From: Rhodobacteraceae bacterium HLUCCO07
GTDB lineage: Bacteria; Pseudomonadota; Alphaproteobacteria; Rhodobacterales; Rhodobacteraceae
Direction: 5' to 3'
Assembly: GCA_001314705.1 (NCBI GenBank)
Contig: LJSU01000009.1
Span: forward strand, 248,001 to 312,000
DNA: 64,000 nucleotides
Shown here: piece by piece, positions 20,057 to 30,720 of the stretch
How positions within the stretch are numbered: position 1 is the first letter of the stretch
Layout of the letters: each line of letters opens with the position of its first letter
Notes under the pieces: generated by a model
What the model was told of the DNA's origin: nothing
Databases searched by the model: none
Seen by the model: the letters and a program-made list of their open reading frames with translations, nothing else
Program-made: the position numbers and the translations under genes

Positions 20057-20577
20057 CCCTGAACAATCACCCCTTGCAGGGCCCTGTTCGGATGCTTTGG
20101 CCCTTGCGAGCCGCGGCAAGCGGGATCAGGGTTTGCACCCCGTCCCCCCAAACCGGCCCGGAACCACGAGGTTGCCCCTTGCCCCGACCGGCCAACGCGA
20201 TGGCTTTCTGCGCTGCCTTCAAACTGCCCCCGAAAGGGCCGTGATTCGGCCAGCGTCCCTTGGCTCTCAACACGGGCTATGGTTCGGTGTAACCTATCCC
20301 TCGCCCGCTCCAGCCCCGGAAGACCTCCGCGCCCCGCTCCAGGTCTTGCGACCCTTTGCGTTATCATCAGGCTGCGCCCCAACACCCGAGTCGGGCAACA
20401 GAAAAATGACGGGCGGATGAAATTTCTTGGGGATAACTTGCTGGAATTGCGCGGGGATTTCCTGTGGAAGAACCGGAATTCCCATGTGTTTCGGCAGGGT
20501 TGCAGGGAACGGTCACGCCCACGGCAGTTCAAGGCGCCAAATGCCAGCGAGAAGAGCCGTTTCCGTCGATCCTGCCG

Positions 20578-20814
20578 TCAGGAAAGCCCCTCGGGCGCCT
20601 TCACGTATTGACCATCCTTCCAGTTGGGGTCTTCACGCCGCACCTTGCGGGCATTCCAGATCCCGGCCGGAACGCCGATGACAAGCCCCAGCGCGCCGGC
20701 GGTGGCAAAGGCCCAGGGCGAATACCACCCCGCAACGAAAAAGACGATCAAGGCTGTGCCCGTCAGGCAAAACACCCAGATCACACCAAGAATTGCTTTC
20801 CATCCATATTTCAT
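20578..20814 (-). CDS. Small two-TM hypothetical membrane protein
   Basis: 78-aa ORF MKYGWKAILGVIWVFCLTGTALIVFFVAGWYSPWAFATAGALGLVIGVPAGIWNARK with two TM-like segments. Confidence 0.7.
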   Translation of the reverse strand: MKYGWKAILGVIWVFCLTGTALIVFFVAGWYSPWAFATAGALGLVIGVPAGIWNARKVRREDPNWKDGQYVKAPEGLS

Positions 20815-20875
20815 GGCGACCTCCTTTCGGTTCGCGCCAGGAAGGCATCGCGTGCCCGCGATCCTGTGTTTCGGC

Positions 20876-22678
20876 TCACCCGTCCATCTTCAGGGCCGAA
20901 ATGAACGCCTCCTGCGGGATTTCAACTTTCCCGAACTGGCGCATCTTCTTTTTACCAGCTTTCTGCTTGTCGAGCAATTTCTTCTTCCGGGTCGCATCGC
21001 CGCCATAGCATTTGGCGGTCACGTCCTTGCGCATGGCCGAAAGCGTCTCGCGCGCGATGACCTTGGCGCCGATGGCCGCCTGGATCGGGATCTTGAACAT
21101 GTGGCGCGGGATCAGTTCCTTGAGCTTTTCACACATCGCCCGGCCACGCATTTCGGCGCGGTCACGGTGAACCATCATGGCCAGCGCGTCCACCGGCTCG
21201 TCATTGACCAGGATCGACATCTTCACGAGATTGTCCTCGCGATAGCCGATCATCTCGTAATCGAAGCTGGCGTAACCCTTGGTCACCGATTTCAGCCGGT
21301 CGTAGAAATCAAAGACCACCTCGTTGAGCGGCAGGTCATAGACCGTCATCGCGCGCCCGCCGACATAGGTCAGATCAAGCTGGATACCGCGGCGTTCCTG
21401 GCAGAGCTTGAGCACATCGCCGAGATAGTCGTCGGGTACCAGGATGGTTGCCTTGATGCGCGGCTCCTCGATGTGATCGACAAGGCTCATGTCGGGCATG
21501 TCGGCGGGGTTGTGCAGATCCTGCCGCGTTCCGTCCCGGTGATAGAGGTGATAGATGACCGAGGGCGCCGTGGTGATCAGTTCGATACCATATTCGCGCT
21601 CCAGCCGGTCGCGCACCACTTCGAGATGCAGAAGCCCCAGAAACCCGCAGCGAAAGCCAAAGCCGAGCGCGGCGGAGGTCTCCATCTCGTAGGTGAAGGA
21701 GGCATCGTTGAGCGCCAGTTTCTCGATCGCGTCGCGCAGATCCTCGAACTCGTTGGCATCGACCGGGAACAGGCCGCAGAACACGACCGGCACCGAGGGT
21801 TTGAAGCCCGGCAGCGGTGTGGCGCAGGGGCGTTTCTCATGCGTGATCGTGTCGCCGACACGAGTGTCGCGGACCTGCTTGATCGAGGCATTGAGATAAC
21901 CGATCTCGCCCGGTCCCAGGGCGGCGACATGGGTCATGGCGGGGCGATAGACGCCCACGTCATCCACGTCGTAGGTGCCCCCCGTTTTCATCATGCGGAT
22001 GCGGTCGCCCTTTTTCAGGGTACCGTCGATGATGCGAACGATACATATCACGCCGAGATACTGGTCATACTTGGAATCGACCAGCATCGCCTTCAGAGGC
22101 GCGTCCGGGTCGCCGCCATGGGGCGGCGGCAGGCGCGTGACAATGGCTTCGAGCACGTCGGGGATGCCGAGGCCGGTCTTGGCCGAGATTTCCACCGCGT
22201 CGGAGGCGTCGATGCCGATCACGTCCTCGATCTGTTCGCGCACCCGGTCGGGTTCGGCGGCGGGCAGGTCGATCTTGTTGAGGACCGGCACGATCTCGTG
22301 ATCGGCCTCGATGGCGGTATAGACATTGGCCAGCGTCTGCGCTTCGACACCCTGCGTGGCGTCAACCACCAAGAGCGATCCCTCGACCGCGCGCATCGAG
22401 CGGCTGACCTCGTAGGCGAAATCGACATGCCCGGGCGTGTCGATGAGGTTGAGCACATAGGTCTGACCGTCCCGCGCGGGGTATTCGATGCGCACGGTAT
22501 TGGCCTTGATCGTGATTCCCCGCTCGCGCTCGATATCCATCGCGTCGAGCAACTGCTCTTTCATGTCGCGTTCGGCGACCGTGCCGGTCAGCTGGATAAG
22601 CCGATCGGCCAGCGTGGATTTCCCGTGGTCGATATGCGCCACGATCGAGAAATTGCGGATATGCGAAAGCTCTGTCAT
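20876..22678 (-). CDS. lepA: Elongation factor 4 (LepA)
   Basis: [43 protein letters not shown]-terminal [39 protein letters not shown]. Confidence 0.98.
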   Translation of the reverse strand: MTELSHIRNFSIVAHIDHGKSTLADRLIQLTGTVAERDMKEQLLDAMDIERERGITIKANTVRIEYPARDGQTYVLNLIDTPGHVDFAYEVSRSMRAVEGSLLVVDATQGVEAQTLANVYTAIEADHEIVPVLNKIDLPAAEPDRVREQIEDVIGIDASDAVEISAKTGLGIPDVLEAIVTRLPPPHGGDPDAPLKAMLVDSKYDQYLGVICIVRIIDGTLKKGDRIRMMKTGGTYDVDDVGVYRPAMTHVAALGPGEIGYLNASIKQVRDTRVGDTITHEKRPCATPLPGFKPSVPVVFCGLFPVDANEFEDLRDAIEKLALNDASFTYEMETSAALGFGFRCGFLGLLHLEVVRDRLEREYGIELITTAPSVIYHLYHRDGTRQDLHNPADMPDMSLVDHIEEPRIKATILVPDDYLGDVLKLCQERRGIQLDLTYVGGRAMTVYDLPLNEVVFDFYDRLKSVTKGYASFDYEMIGYREDNLVKMSILVNDEPVDALAMMVHRDRAEMRGRAMCEKLKELIPRHMFKIPIQAAIGAKVIARETLSAMRKDVTAKCYGGDATRKKKLLDKQKAGKKKMRQFGKVEIPQEAFISALKMDG

Positions 22679-22886
22679 GGCTTGCATATGAAAGGGTTTT
22701 GACCCGCGGTCAATAGCGTGCGCCCGCACGGGCCTGCCGCCCTTCCAACCCCTTCATCTTGCCCCAAATACTCCGGGGAGCGCGAGGGGCTGGCCCCTCG
22801 CATCCAACCTTACCACCGCACAACGCCGCGTTCCTCTTTCCCTCGCCTGCGTTCCACGTCACCATCCCTGTCAAAGGAGACCCGAC

Positions 22887-23861
22887 ATGATCCCCTACAA
22901 CGTCCTTGACCTCGCCCCGATCCCCGAAGGCGGCAGCGCGGCAGACGCGCTGCGCAATACCGGCGATCTTGCCGTTCACGCCGAAAACCTCGGTTACAGC
23001 CGCTTCTGGCTGGCCGAACATCACAACATGCCCGGCATCGCCTCGTCCTCGACCGCCGTTCTGATCGGTCACGTGGCCAGCCGCACGACACGCATCCGCG
23101 TGGGTTCGGGCGGGATCATGCTGCCCAACCATGCGCCGCTGGTTGTGGCCGAGCAATTCGGCACGCTGGCCACGCTCTACGGTGACCGGATCGACCTTGG
23201 CCTCGGGCGGGCGCCGGGCACCGACGGGCGCACCGCGCACGCGCTGCGCCGCGGCCGGATGGAGGACAATTTTCCCGAAGAAGTGATCGAGCTTCTGGGC
23301 TTTCTGAACCCGGCCCAGCCGGGCCAGCCGGTGCGCGCGATCCCGGGCGAAGGCACGCAGGTGCCGATCTGGATCCTGGGTTCCTCGCTTTTCGGCGCAC
23401 AACTGGCCGCGCATCTGGGTCTGCCTTACGCCTTCGCCAGCCATTTCGCCCCGGACGCGCTCGAAGCGGCCTCCCGCACCTATCGACAGGGCTTTCGCCC
23501 CGGGATCACCGATGAACCCCGCTTCATGATGGCGATCAACGTCTTTGCCGCCCGGACCGAGGCCGAGGCCCGGCTCTTGCGCTCGTCCCAGCTTCAGGCA
23601 TTCGTCAACCTGCGCAGCGGACGCCCCGGCCCGCTGCCCGCTCCGCGCGAGCAGGTGTCCGGCAGCCCGCAAGCCATCGAAAACGCCGAGGCCGCCTTGC
23701 GCATCGCCGCAGTCGGCACGCCCGATCAGGTCCACACAAAGCTGCGGGCACTGATCGACCGCCACTCCCCGGACGAGGTGATCCTGTCGGGCCAGATCCA
23801 CGACCCGGAGGCCCGGATGCTGTCCTTCGACCTCGCGGCGCAGGCGATGCGCGCGATCTGA
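22887..23861 (+). CDS. LLM-class flavin-dependent oxidoreductase (luciferase-like)
   Basis: [59 protein letters not shown]. Confidence 0.93.
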   Translation: MIPYNVLDLAPIPEGGSAADALRNTGDLAVHAENLGYSRFWLAEHHNMPGIASSSTAVLIGHVASRTTRIRVGSGGIMLPNHAPLVVAEQFGTLATLYGDRIDLGLGRAPGTDGRTAHALRRGRMEDNFPEEVIELLGFLNPAQPGQPVRAIPGEGTQVPIWILGSSLFGAQLAAHLGLPYAFASHFAPDALEAASRTYRQGFRPGITDEPRFMMAINVFAARTEAEARLLRSSQLQAFVNLRSGRPGPLPAPREQVSGSPQAIENAEAALRIAAVGTPDQVHTKLRALIDRHSPDEVILSGQIHDPEARMLSFDLAAQAMRAI

Positions 23862-24003
23862 AGGGGCCGTGACGCAAACCGGCAGACGGCCAGCACGGAA
23901 ACGGCAAGGACGCGGGGTCGGTCAGAGCTTCAAGACCGAGCCGACCCGAGCCGGGTCATTCGGTCCGAAAGCGTTCCGCTGACATGGTGCGCTGCGTTCC
24001 GCC

Positions 24004-25737
24004 TTATGGCTGAGCCGCCTGCATGATCGCGCTGACCGGGGTCAACGCGATGTCCCGGGCGCGATCTTCCAGCCCCCAGAGCACCAGCGCCGACACCGTG
24101 TCGGCCCGCAACCGCCCGACCATCACGACGCCGTTCTCCTCGCCTTCCGCCTTGAGCGCGGCATAGTTGAGAAAGCGCCTGATAACGCGGGGCTCTTCGC
24201 CCTTGGCATCGAAGTCACGGAAAATCGACGCCGCCGGAACGCCCGCCCTGACAGCGAGCTTCCGGCCGGTGTCGAGCCCCTTTGGATAAAGCAGGAGGCC
24301 ATGACCGGTCGTCTCGGCGATTTCCGTGACTTGCGTGACGATTTCCCGGCTTGACTGGATACCGTCGCCGGGGGCTTCCATGACGCCCACCGCCTCCGGT
24401 ACCCGTTCAAGCAAGACCGGCATCGCCACTTCCACGTCTTCTGCCCGAGCGCCCTCGGGCAGATCGACAAGCGCAAGGACCTCGAAGCCTGCGTCCCGGT
24501 AAAGCGCCATCCGATCCCGCGCATCAGGACGACTGGCATCAACCGCGAAACTCAACGCATAGGGAAAGTCCGACAGGGCTTCGATGTCGATACCCGAGTC
24601 GGGGTCGTCGATGAGAACGATTGCCATTCTTGGCTTGTCTTCAATGTCGTCAAATGGCGCGCTGAATCGCTGGATCGGAGGCTTCGACGTCGGCTCGGCC
24701 GTTTCCGGTTCCGGCGCGGGCGTTTCGCGCAATGCCGGCGACCGCGCCGCCGTGCCGATCATCGGTCGATTGGACGTCGTGGCGGACTCGTTGCGTTCCG
24801 TCAACCGCGTTGCCGGCCTTCCGATCGTGATGACGGGATCGGCATCCCCCCCGCCGCTTTGCGATGCATCCGGGCGTTCGACCCTGTCTTGCTCTTCCTC
24901 GTCGGTTCCGTTCGCCCCGGGCATGGTTCCGGCGCCGTCATCATCCCCGCGCTTCTCTGCTTCCGGTTCGGCCAGGGGTGCAGGGCGCGGCTCATCGGTC
25001 TCCGGCTCCAGCACCGTGGTCGAAGCGTTCGGGCGTGCCGGCGCAGGGTCCACCCTGATCGCCAGTTCTTCGGTTGCAGGCGTCGCCTTGTCCCGCGGCG
25101 CGGTCACGGCATTCGGGTTGTCGGAAGTCCGTTCCGTTTGCGAAAGCGTGGTCGCACCCTCTGTCGCACGATCGGACAGCGTGGGTTTCCCGGGGGCCTC
25201 GCTCAGAACGGAAGGGGCCTGGGGCTCGGGAAGGTCAGGCAAGGCAAGCGCGATTGCCCCGGTTTCGGCCTCGGGCGGCCGGGAGAGGGACGGATCTGTC
25301 GTGACCGAGGTCTCCTGCAATGGCACCGTGGGCAATTCGCCCGGCAAAGCGAGGAGCGGCAGCGCGTCGCGCGCGATCGGCACCGCCGGCGCGTCACCCC
25401 CCGGCGGAGGGGACGCCCCGGATCCGGGCTGGTCAGTTTGAGGAAGCTCGGCCGGTCGAATGCCGCCTGCATCGACCGATGCCGGGTCATCCGGCATACT
25501 CGCCTCGAGCCGCTCCTTGCCGGGTGTCCGCGGGCCGGATTCGCCGGTCGGAAGGTCTGCCTGCGCGTCCTGGTCCGGGCGACCGGGCTCGGCCCACGCC
25601 GGCCCCTCCGATGCCACCGCGTCCGGTTTCGGCAGATCCGGCAGATCGGGGGTGCCAATCATAAGCGACAGGCCCACCGCGCCCACGGTCGCAACAACCG
25701 CGCCCATGGCAATGCCGCTCAAAAACCCCCTTACCAC
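24004..25737 (-). CDS. Divergent polysaccharide deacetylase family protein (YibQ-like) with long low-complexity linker
   Basis: N-terminal TM anchor, about 300-aa Pro/Glu/Ala-rich region, C-terminal MAIVLIDDPDSGIDIEALSDFPYALSFAVDAS...LYPKGLDTG. Confidence 0.8.
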   Translation of the reverse strand: MVRGFLSGIAMGAVVATVGAVGLSLMIGTPDLPDLPKPDAVASEGPAWAEPGRPDQDAQADLPTGESGPRTPGKERLEASMPDDPASVDAGGIRPAELPQTDQPGSGASPPPGGDAPAVPIARDALPLLALPGELPTVPLQETSVTTDPSLSRPPEAETGAIALALPDLPEPQAPSVLSEAPGKPTLSDRATEGATTLSQTERTSDNPNAVTAPRDKATPATEELAIRVDPAPARPNASTTVLEPETDEPRPAPLAEPEAEKRGDDDGAGTMPGANGTDEEEQDRVERPDASQSGGGDADPVITIGRPATRLTERNESATTSNRPMIGTAARSPALRETPAPEPETAEPTSKPPIQRFSAPFDDIEDKPRMAIVLIDDPDSGIDIEALSDFPYALSFAVDASRPDARDRMALYRDAGFEVLALVDLPEGARAEDVEVAMPVLLERVPEAVGVMEAPGDGIQSSREIVTQVTEIAETTGHGLLLYPKGLDTGRKLAVRAGVPAASIFRDFDAKGEEPRVIRRFLNYAALKAEGEENGVVMVGRLRADTVSALVLWGLEDRARDIALTPVSAIMQAAQP

Positions 25738-25861
25738 GTCCTCGCCCTCTTTTTCCTGCTCGATGGGACAGTGCGCCCCTTGACGCTACGCCCCAAGCCT
25801 GAGCAAGTATATCGCGACCCGGGGCGGGGTCTCCAGCCCCAATGACAACAAGTTGGGCAAG

Positions 25862-26443
25862 ATGCTGCTGCTGATCGACAATTACGACAGTTTTACCTAC
25901 AATCTCGTGCATTTTCTCGGGGAATTGGGGGCCGAGGTCGTCGTCAGGCGCAACGACGCGCTGGACACACAGTCGGCCATGGCAATGAACCCGTCGGGAA
26001 TTCTGCTTTCGCCCGGGCCATGCGATCCGGATCAGGCCGGCATCTGTCTTGAAATCGTGCAGGCCGCGGCCGAGACCGGCACCCCGCTTCTTGGCGTTTG
26101 CCTGGGCCATCAGGCAATCGGACAGGCCTTTGGCGGCAAGGTGGTGCGCTGCCACGAGATCGTGCACGGCAAGATGGGGTGCATTCGGCATGATGGCAAG
26201 GGTGTCTTCCACGGCCTGCCCAGCCCGTTCGAGGCGACACGCTATCATTCGCTCATCGTCGACCGCCAGAGCCTGCCCGACACGCTGGAGATCACGGCCG
26301 CGCTCGAGGACGGAACGATCATGGGCCTGCAGCATCGGTCATTGCCGATCCACGGGGTGCAGTTTCACCCCGAGTCCATTGCCTCGCAACATGGACATGC
26401 CCTTCTCAGAAACTTTCTCGACGTGTTGAAGGTTCCGGCATGA
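25862..26443 (+). CDS. trpG: Anthranilate synthase component II (glutamine amidotransferase)
   Basis: [45 protein letters not shown]. Confidence 0.97.
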   Translation: MLLLIDNYDSFTYNLVHFLGELGAEVVVRRNDALDTQSAMAMNPSGILLSPGPCDPDQAGICLEIVQAAAETGTPLLGVCLGHQAIGQAFGGKVVRCHEIVHGKMGCIRHDGKGVFHGLPSPFEATRYHSLIVDRQSLPDTLEITAALEDGTIMGLQHRSLPIHGVQFHPESIASQHGHALLRNFLDVLKVPA

Positions 26444-27462
26444 GCGATCGATTGAAACCCCTGATCGGAGCCGCGGCCGACCGGCCGCTGACACGTGACG
26501 AGGCCGAAACCGCCTTCGCGATCCTGTTCGAAGGCGATGCCACGCCCAGCCAGATCGGCGGTGTTCTGATGGCGTTGCGCACCCGCGGTGAAACGGTCGA
26601 GGAGTATACCGCAGCGGCTTCGGTCATGCGGGCCAAGTGCCACCGCGTCCATGCGCCGGAGGGCGCGATGGACATCGTTGGAACCGGTGGCGACGGAAAG
26701 GGGACACTCAACATCTCGACCGCGACCGCCTTCGTGGTCGCCGGCGCAGGGGTGCCCGTTGCCAAGCATGGCAACCGCAACCTGAGCTCGAAATCCGGTG
26801 CGGCGGATGCCCTCTCGGCCATGGGGATCAACGTGATGATCGGCCCGCAACTCGTCGAAAAGGCCCTGGACCACTGCGGGATCGCCTTCATGATGGCGCC
26901 CATGCACCATCCCGCCATGGCGCATGTCGGCCCCTCACGGGCGGAGCTGGGAACACGCACCATCTTCAACATTCTCGGGCCGTTGACCAACCCCGCCGGG
27001 GTCAAGCGGCAGCTGACCGGTGTATTCGCGCGCGATCTCACCCGGCCCATGGCCGAGACTCTCGGCCAGCTGGGAAGCGAGCGCGCATGGCTCGTGCATG
27101 GATCCGACGGCACCGACGAGATGACGATCACCGGCCTGACATGGGTTTCGGCGCTGGAAGAGGATGGCAGCATCCGCGAGGTCGAGCTTCACCCCGAGGA
27201 TTTCGGCTTGCCGGTGCACCCGTTCGAGGCCATCATCGGTGGCAGCCCGGAGGAAAACGCCAAGGCATTGCGCGGGCTGCTTGCAGGTGAAGCCTCGGCC
27301 TATCGTGACGCGGTTCTGCTCAATTCCGCGGCAGCGCTGAACGTGTCCGGGCGCGTCGACAATCTGCGCGACGGCGTCGAAATGGCGCGAGAGAGCATCG
27401 ACTCGGGTGCGGCCAGGGCCAAGATCGAAGCGCTCGCGAGAATCACGACGGAGGGCCAATGA
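26440..27462 (+). CDS. trpD: Anthranilate phosphoribosyltransferase
   Basis: [50 protein letters not shown] overlap with trpG. Confidence 0.98.
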   Translation: MSDRLKPLIGAAADRPLTRDEAETAFAILFEGDATPSQIGGVLMALRTRGETVEEYTAAASVMRAKCHRVHAPEGAMDIVGTGGDGKGTLNISTATAFVVAGAGVPVAKHGNRNLSSKSGAADALSAMGINVMIGPQLVEKALDHCGIAFMMAPMHHPAMAHVGPSRAELGTRTIFNILGPLTNPAGVKRQLTGVFARDLTRPMAETLGQLGSERAWLVHGSDGTDEMTITGLTWVSALEEDGSIREVELHPEDFGLPVHPFEAIIGGSPEENAKALRGLLAGEASAYRDAVLLNSAAALNVSGRVDNLRDGVEMARESIDSGAARAKIEALARITTEGQ

Positions 27463-28271
27463 CCGCAACCATCCTCGACAAGATCAAGGCCTACAAGCTT
27501 GAAGAGATCGCTGCGGACAAGGCCGCAAAGCCTGTCGACGTGATCGAGTCCGAAGCGCGCGAGGCGCCGTATGTGCGCCCGTTCGCATCGGCCCTGTTCG
27601 ATGCCTCACGCGAAGGCTATGGCCTGATCGCCGAGATCAAGAAGGCCAGTCCCTCCAAGGGGCTCATTCGCGAAGATTTCGACCCGCCTGCCCTTGCGCG
27701 GGCCTACGAAGCCGGCGGCGCGACCTGTCTTTCCATTCTGACGGATGCGCCGAGTTTTCAGGGAGACAAGACCTATCTGAGCGAGGCCCGCGCCGCGGTC
27801 GAGCTGCCCGCGCTGCGCAAGGATTTCCTTTATGACCCCTATCAGGTGATCGAGGCGCGCGCGCTCGGGGCCGATTGCATTCTCATCATCATGGCAAGCG
27901 TGTCGGACGCGCAGGCGCTCGAACTCGAGGCGACCGCCCAGGAATGGGGCATGGACGCCCTGATCGAAGTCCATGACGAGACCGAGCTTGAACGCGCCGA
28001 GAAGCTGGAATCGCGCATGATCGGCATCAACAATCGCGACCTCAACACGTTCGAGACCTCGCTCGACACCACGCGCCGCTTGTCCCGCATGGTCCCACCC
28101 GATCGCCTGATCGTTTCAGAAAGTGGCCTCTATTCGCCCGACGACCTGGCCGATATCGCGCGGTTCGGTGCGCGTTGCTTCCTGGTCGGGGAAAGCCTGA
28201 TGCGGCAGGACGATGTCGAGCTTGCCACGCGCGATCTGCTGTCCCGCCCGCTCACCCCGGGAGGCGCCTAG
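27459..28271 (+). CDS. trpC: Indole-3-glycerol-phosphate synthase
   Basis: [59 protein letters not shown]. Confidence 0.98.
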   Translation: MTATILDKIKAYKLEEIAADKAAKPVDVIESEAREAPYVRPFASALFDASREGYGLIAEIKKASPSKGLIREDFDPPALARAYEAGGATCLSILTDAPSFQGDKTYLSEARAAVELPALRKDFLYDPYQVIEARALGADCILIIMASVSDAQALELEATAQEWGMDALIEVHDETELERAEKLESRMIGINNRDLNTFETSLDTTRRLSRMVPPDRLIVSESGLYSPDDLADIARFGARCFLVGESLMRQDDVELATRDLLSRPLTPGGA

Positions 28272-28274
28272 ACC

Positions 28275-28751
28275 ATGGCTGAACTCACCCATTTCGATGC
28301 CCGGGGCGACGCCCACATGGTGGATGTCACCGACAAGGACGAAACCGACCGCGTCGCGCGCGCCCGCGGTTCGGTGCAGATGGCGCGCGCGACCTTCGAC
28401 CTCATCTCGGAAGGCCAGGCCAGCAAGGGCGACGTTCTCTCCGTGGCGCGTCTGGCCGGTATCATGGGCGCGAAACGGACAGCGGATCTGATCCCGCTCT
28501 GTCATCCTCTGCCGGTGACCAGGGTCGCGGTGGATCTCACGCTCGATCCGGACCTGCCCGGCGTGCAGATCGAGGCGACCGTCAAGACCACGGGCAGGAC
28601 CGGCGTCGAGATGGAAGCGCTGACCGCCGTCTCGACTGCCGCGCTCACCGTTTATGACATGGTCAAGGCCGTGGACAGGGCCATGGTGATTTCCGACATT
28701 CGCGTCGTGATGAAGGAAGGCGGGAAATCGGGCCGCTTCGTCGCCCCATGA
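28275..28751 (+). CDS. moaC: Cyclic pyranopterin monophosphate synthase
   Basis: [68 protein letters not shown]. Confidence 0.97.
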   Translation: MAELTHFDARGDAHMVDVTDKDETDRVARARGSVQMARATFDLISEGQASKGDVLSVARLAGIMGAKRTADLIPLCHPLPVTRVAVDLTLDPDLPGVQIEATVKTTGRTGVEMEALTAVSTAALTVYDMVKAVDRAMVISDIRVVMKEGGKSGRFVAP

Positions 28752-29920
28752 TCAGCGTCGACGAAGCCCTCGAAAAGCTCTTTGCCCTCGTGTGCCCGAC
28801 CGCCCACGAATCTGTCCCCCTTCTCGAAGCCGCAGGTCGCGTTCTGGCCACCGATGTGACGGCCCGCCGCGATCAGCCCCCGTTCGCGACCTCCGCGATG
28901 GATGGCTATGCCGTCATCAGCGAAGAGGCCGATCTGCACGCGCAATTCAAGGTCATCGGCGAGAGCGCGGCCGGGCACCGTTTCGCGGGCGAAGTCAAAC
29001 CCGGACAGGCGGTGCGCATCTTTACCGGGGCGCCCCTTCCCAAGGGGGCAAGCCGCGTTGTCATTCAAGAGGATGTCGAACGGCGCGCTGATCTCATCAC
29101 GATCACCGACTCGCAAACCGGCGGCACGAACATCCGCCCACAAGGCGACGATTTCAGGGCCGGAGATGTGATCCACGCCCCGCGCATCATCGGTCCGACC
29201 GACCTCGCGCTGCTGGCAGCGATGAACATTGCCCACGTCCCGGTTCATCGCAAACCCGTCGTGGCGCTGATCTCGACCGGCGACGAACTGGTCATGCCAG
29301 GCGAGGACCCATCACCCGACCAGATCGTCGCGTCCAACAGCTTTGGCCTCTATGCGATGCTCCGCGACTGGGGGGCGGAACCGCGCCTGCTCCCGATCGC
29401 GCGCGACAATCGGGAAAGCCTCGAGACCGCGTTCCGGCTTGCCGAAACGGCGGATCTCGTCGTCACGATCGGCGGCGCATCGGTCGGCGACCATGACATG
29501 GTGGGCGATGTCGCCGAAACCATGGGGCTGGAAAGATCCTTCTACAAGATCGCGATCCGTCCGGGCAAACCGCTCATGGCCGGGCGGATGGGCAATGCCG
29601 CGATGGTCGGTCTGCCGGGCAATCCCGTCTCCGCCATGGTCTGTGCGCGGGTCTTTCTCGCCCCGATGGTCAGGTCGATGCTGGGCATGAAGGCCGAACG
29701 CGCGGAAGAGAAGCGGGCCGTTCTGACGCATGATCTGCCTCGGAACGGGCCACGCGAACATTACCAGCGCGCGGTTGTCGAGAACGGACAGGTGACCGTC
29801 GCCGCGCGCCAGGACAGCGCCCTGCTTTCGGTCCTGGCCGACGCCAATGCACTGGCCGTGTCACCGCCCGACGCCCCGGCTCAACCCGCCGGGAGCGAGA
29901 TCCGCTACATCTCGATCTGA
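28748..29920 (+). CDS. moeA: Molybdopterin molybdenumtransferase
   Basis: [51 protein letters not shown]. Confidence 0.97.
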   Translation: MISVDEALEKLFALVCPTAHESVPLLEAAGRVLATDVTARRDQPPFATSAMDGYAVISEEADLHAQFKVIGESAAGHRFAGEVKPGQAVRIFTGAPLPKGASRVVIQEDVERRADLITITDSQTGGTNIRPQGDDFRAGDVIHAPRIIGPTDLALLAAMNIAHVPVHRKPVVALISTGDELVMPGEDPSPDQIVASNSFGLYAMLRDWGAEPRLLPIARDNRESLETAFRLAETADLVVTIGGASVGDHDMVGDVAETMGLERSFYKIAIRPGKPLMAGRMGNAAMVGLPGNPVSAMVCARVFLAPMVRSMLGMKAERAEEKRAVLTHDLPRNGPREHYQRAVVENGQVTVAARQDSALLSVLADANALAVSPPDAPAQPAGSEIRYISI

Positions 29921-29957
29921 TCGGGCACCGCCCGTCGAAGCCCTAGATGGCGGGCGG

Positions 29958-29986
29958 TTGACACAAAACGGGAACATGTATAGAAC
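29958..29986 (+). promoter_or_regulatory. lexA promoter (TTGACA-N17-TAGAAC) overlapped by SOS box GAAC-N7-GAAC (29972-29986)
   Basis: GAACATGTATAGAAC matches the alphaproteobacterial LexA consensus and lies 36 bp upstream of the lexA start. Confidence 0.9.
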
Positions 29987-30021
29987 AAAGTGCATCAGTC
30001 GTCCGAAACGGAGACAGGCCA

Positions 30022-30720
30022 ATGCTGACCCGCAAACAACTCGACCTCCTGGAATTCATCCACAAGCGCGTTCAGCGCGACGGCGTGCCACCGTCATTCG
30101 ACGAAATGAAAGAGGCACTGGATCTGCGCTCGAAATCCGGCATCCACCGCCTGATCACCGGCCTGGAAGAGCGTGGGTTCATCCGACGTCTTGCGCACCG
30201 GGCGCGGGCCATCGAGATCGTCAGGCTTCCCGACAGCATGAGCGGCGACAGCGCCGGCTTTCATCCCAGGGTGATCGAAGGGGACCGTCAAGACATCGGC
30301 AAACCGGCAAATGCAATCGGTGTCGAAGCGGTCGAAGCCTGCGAACTGCCCGTCATGGGCCGAATTGCCGCCGGCGTTCCGATCGAGGCGCTTCAGCACG
30401 CCACGCATAACGTGGCAGTGCCGCAGGCGATGATACGTGGCGGGCAGGAACATTACGCGCTTGAGGTCAAGGGCGATTCGATGATCGACGCCGGCATCAA
30501 TGACGGCGACGTTGTCATCATTCGCCAGACGCCGACCGCTGACAATGGGGATATCGTGGTTGCGCTGGTCGAGGATCACGAGGCGACACTGAAGCGCTTT
30601 TTCCGGCGTGGGAACGCCATCGCGCTCGAGGCGGCCAACCCTGCGTATGAAACGCGCGTTTTCCCCGATGACAAGGTCAAGGTCCAGGGGCGCCTCGTCG
30701 GGCTGATCCGCACCTATTGA
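30022..30720 (+). CDS. lexA: Transcriptional repressor LexA
   Basis: [45 protein letters not shown]; peptidase part [21 protein letters not shown]. Confidence 0.98.
   Translation: MLTRKQLDLLEFIHKRVQRDGVPPSFDEMKEALDLRSKSGIHRLITGLEERGFIRRLAHRARAIEIVRLPDSMSGDSAGFHPRVIEGDRQDIGKPANAIGVEAVEACELPVMGRIAAGVPIEALQHATHNVAVPQAMIRGGQEHYALEVKGDSMIDAGINDGDVVIIRQTPTADNGDIVVALVEDHEATLKRFFRRGNAIALEAANPAYETRVFPDDKVKVQGRLVGLIRTY

Noticed and set aside
20624-22702. 692-aa plus-strand ORF
   Set aside because: Antisense shadow of lepA.
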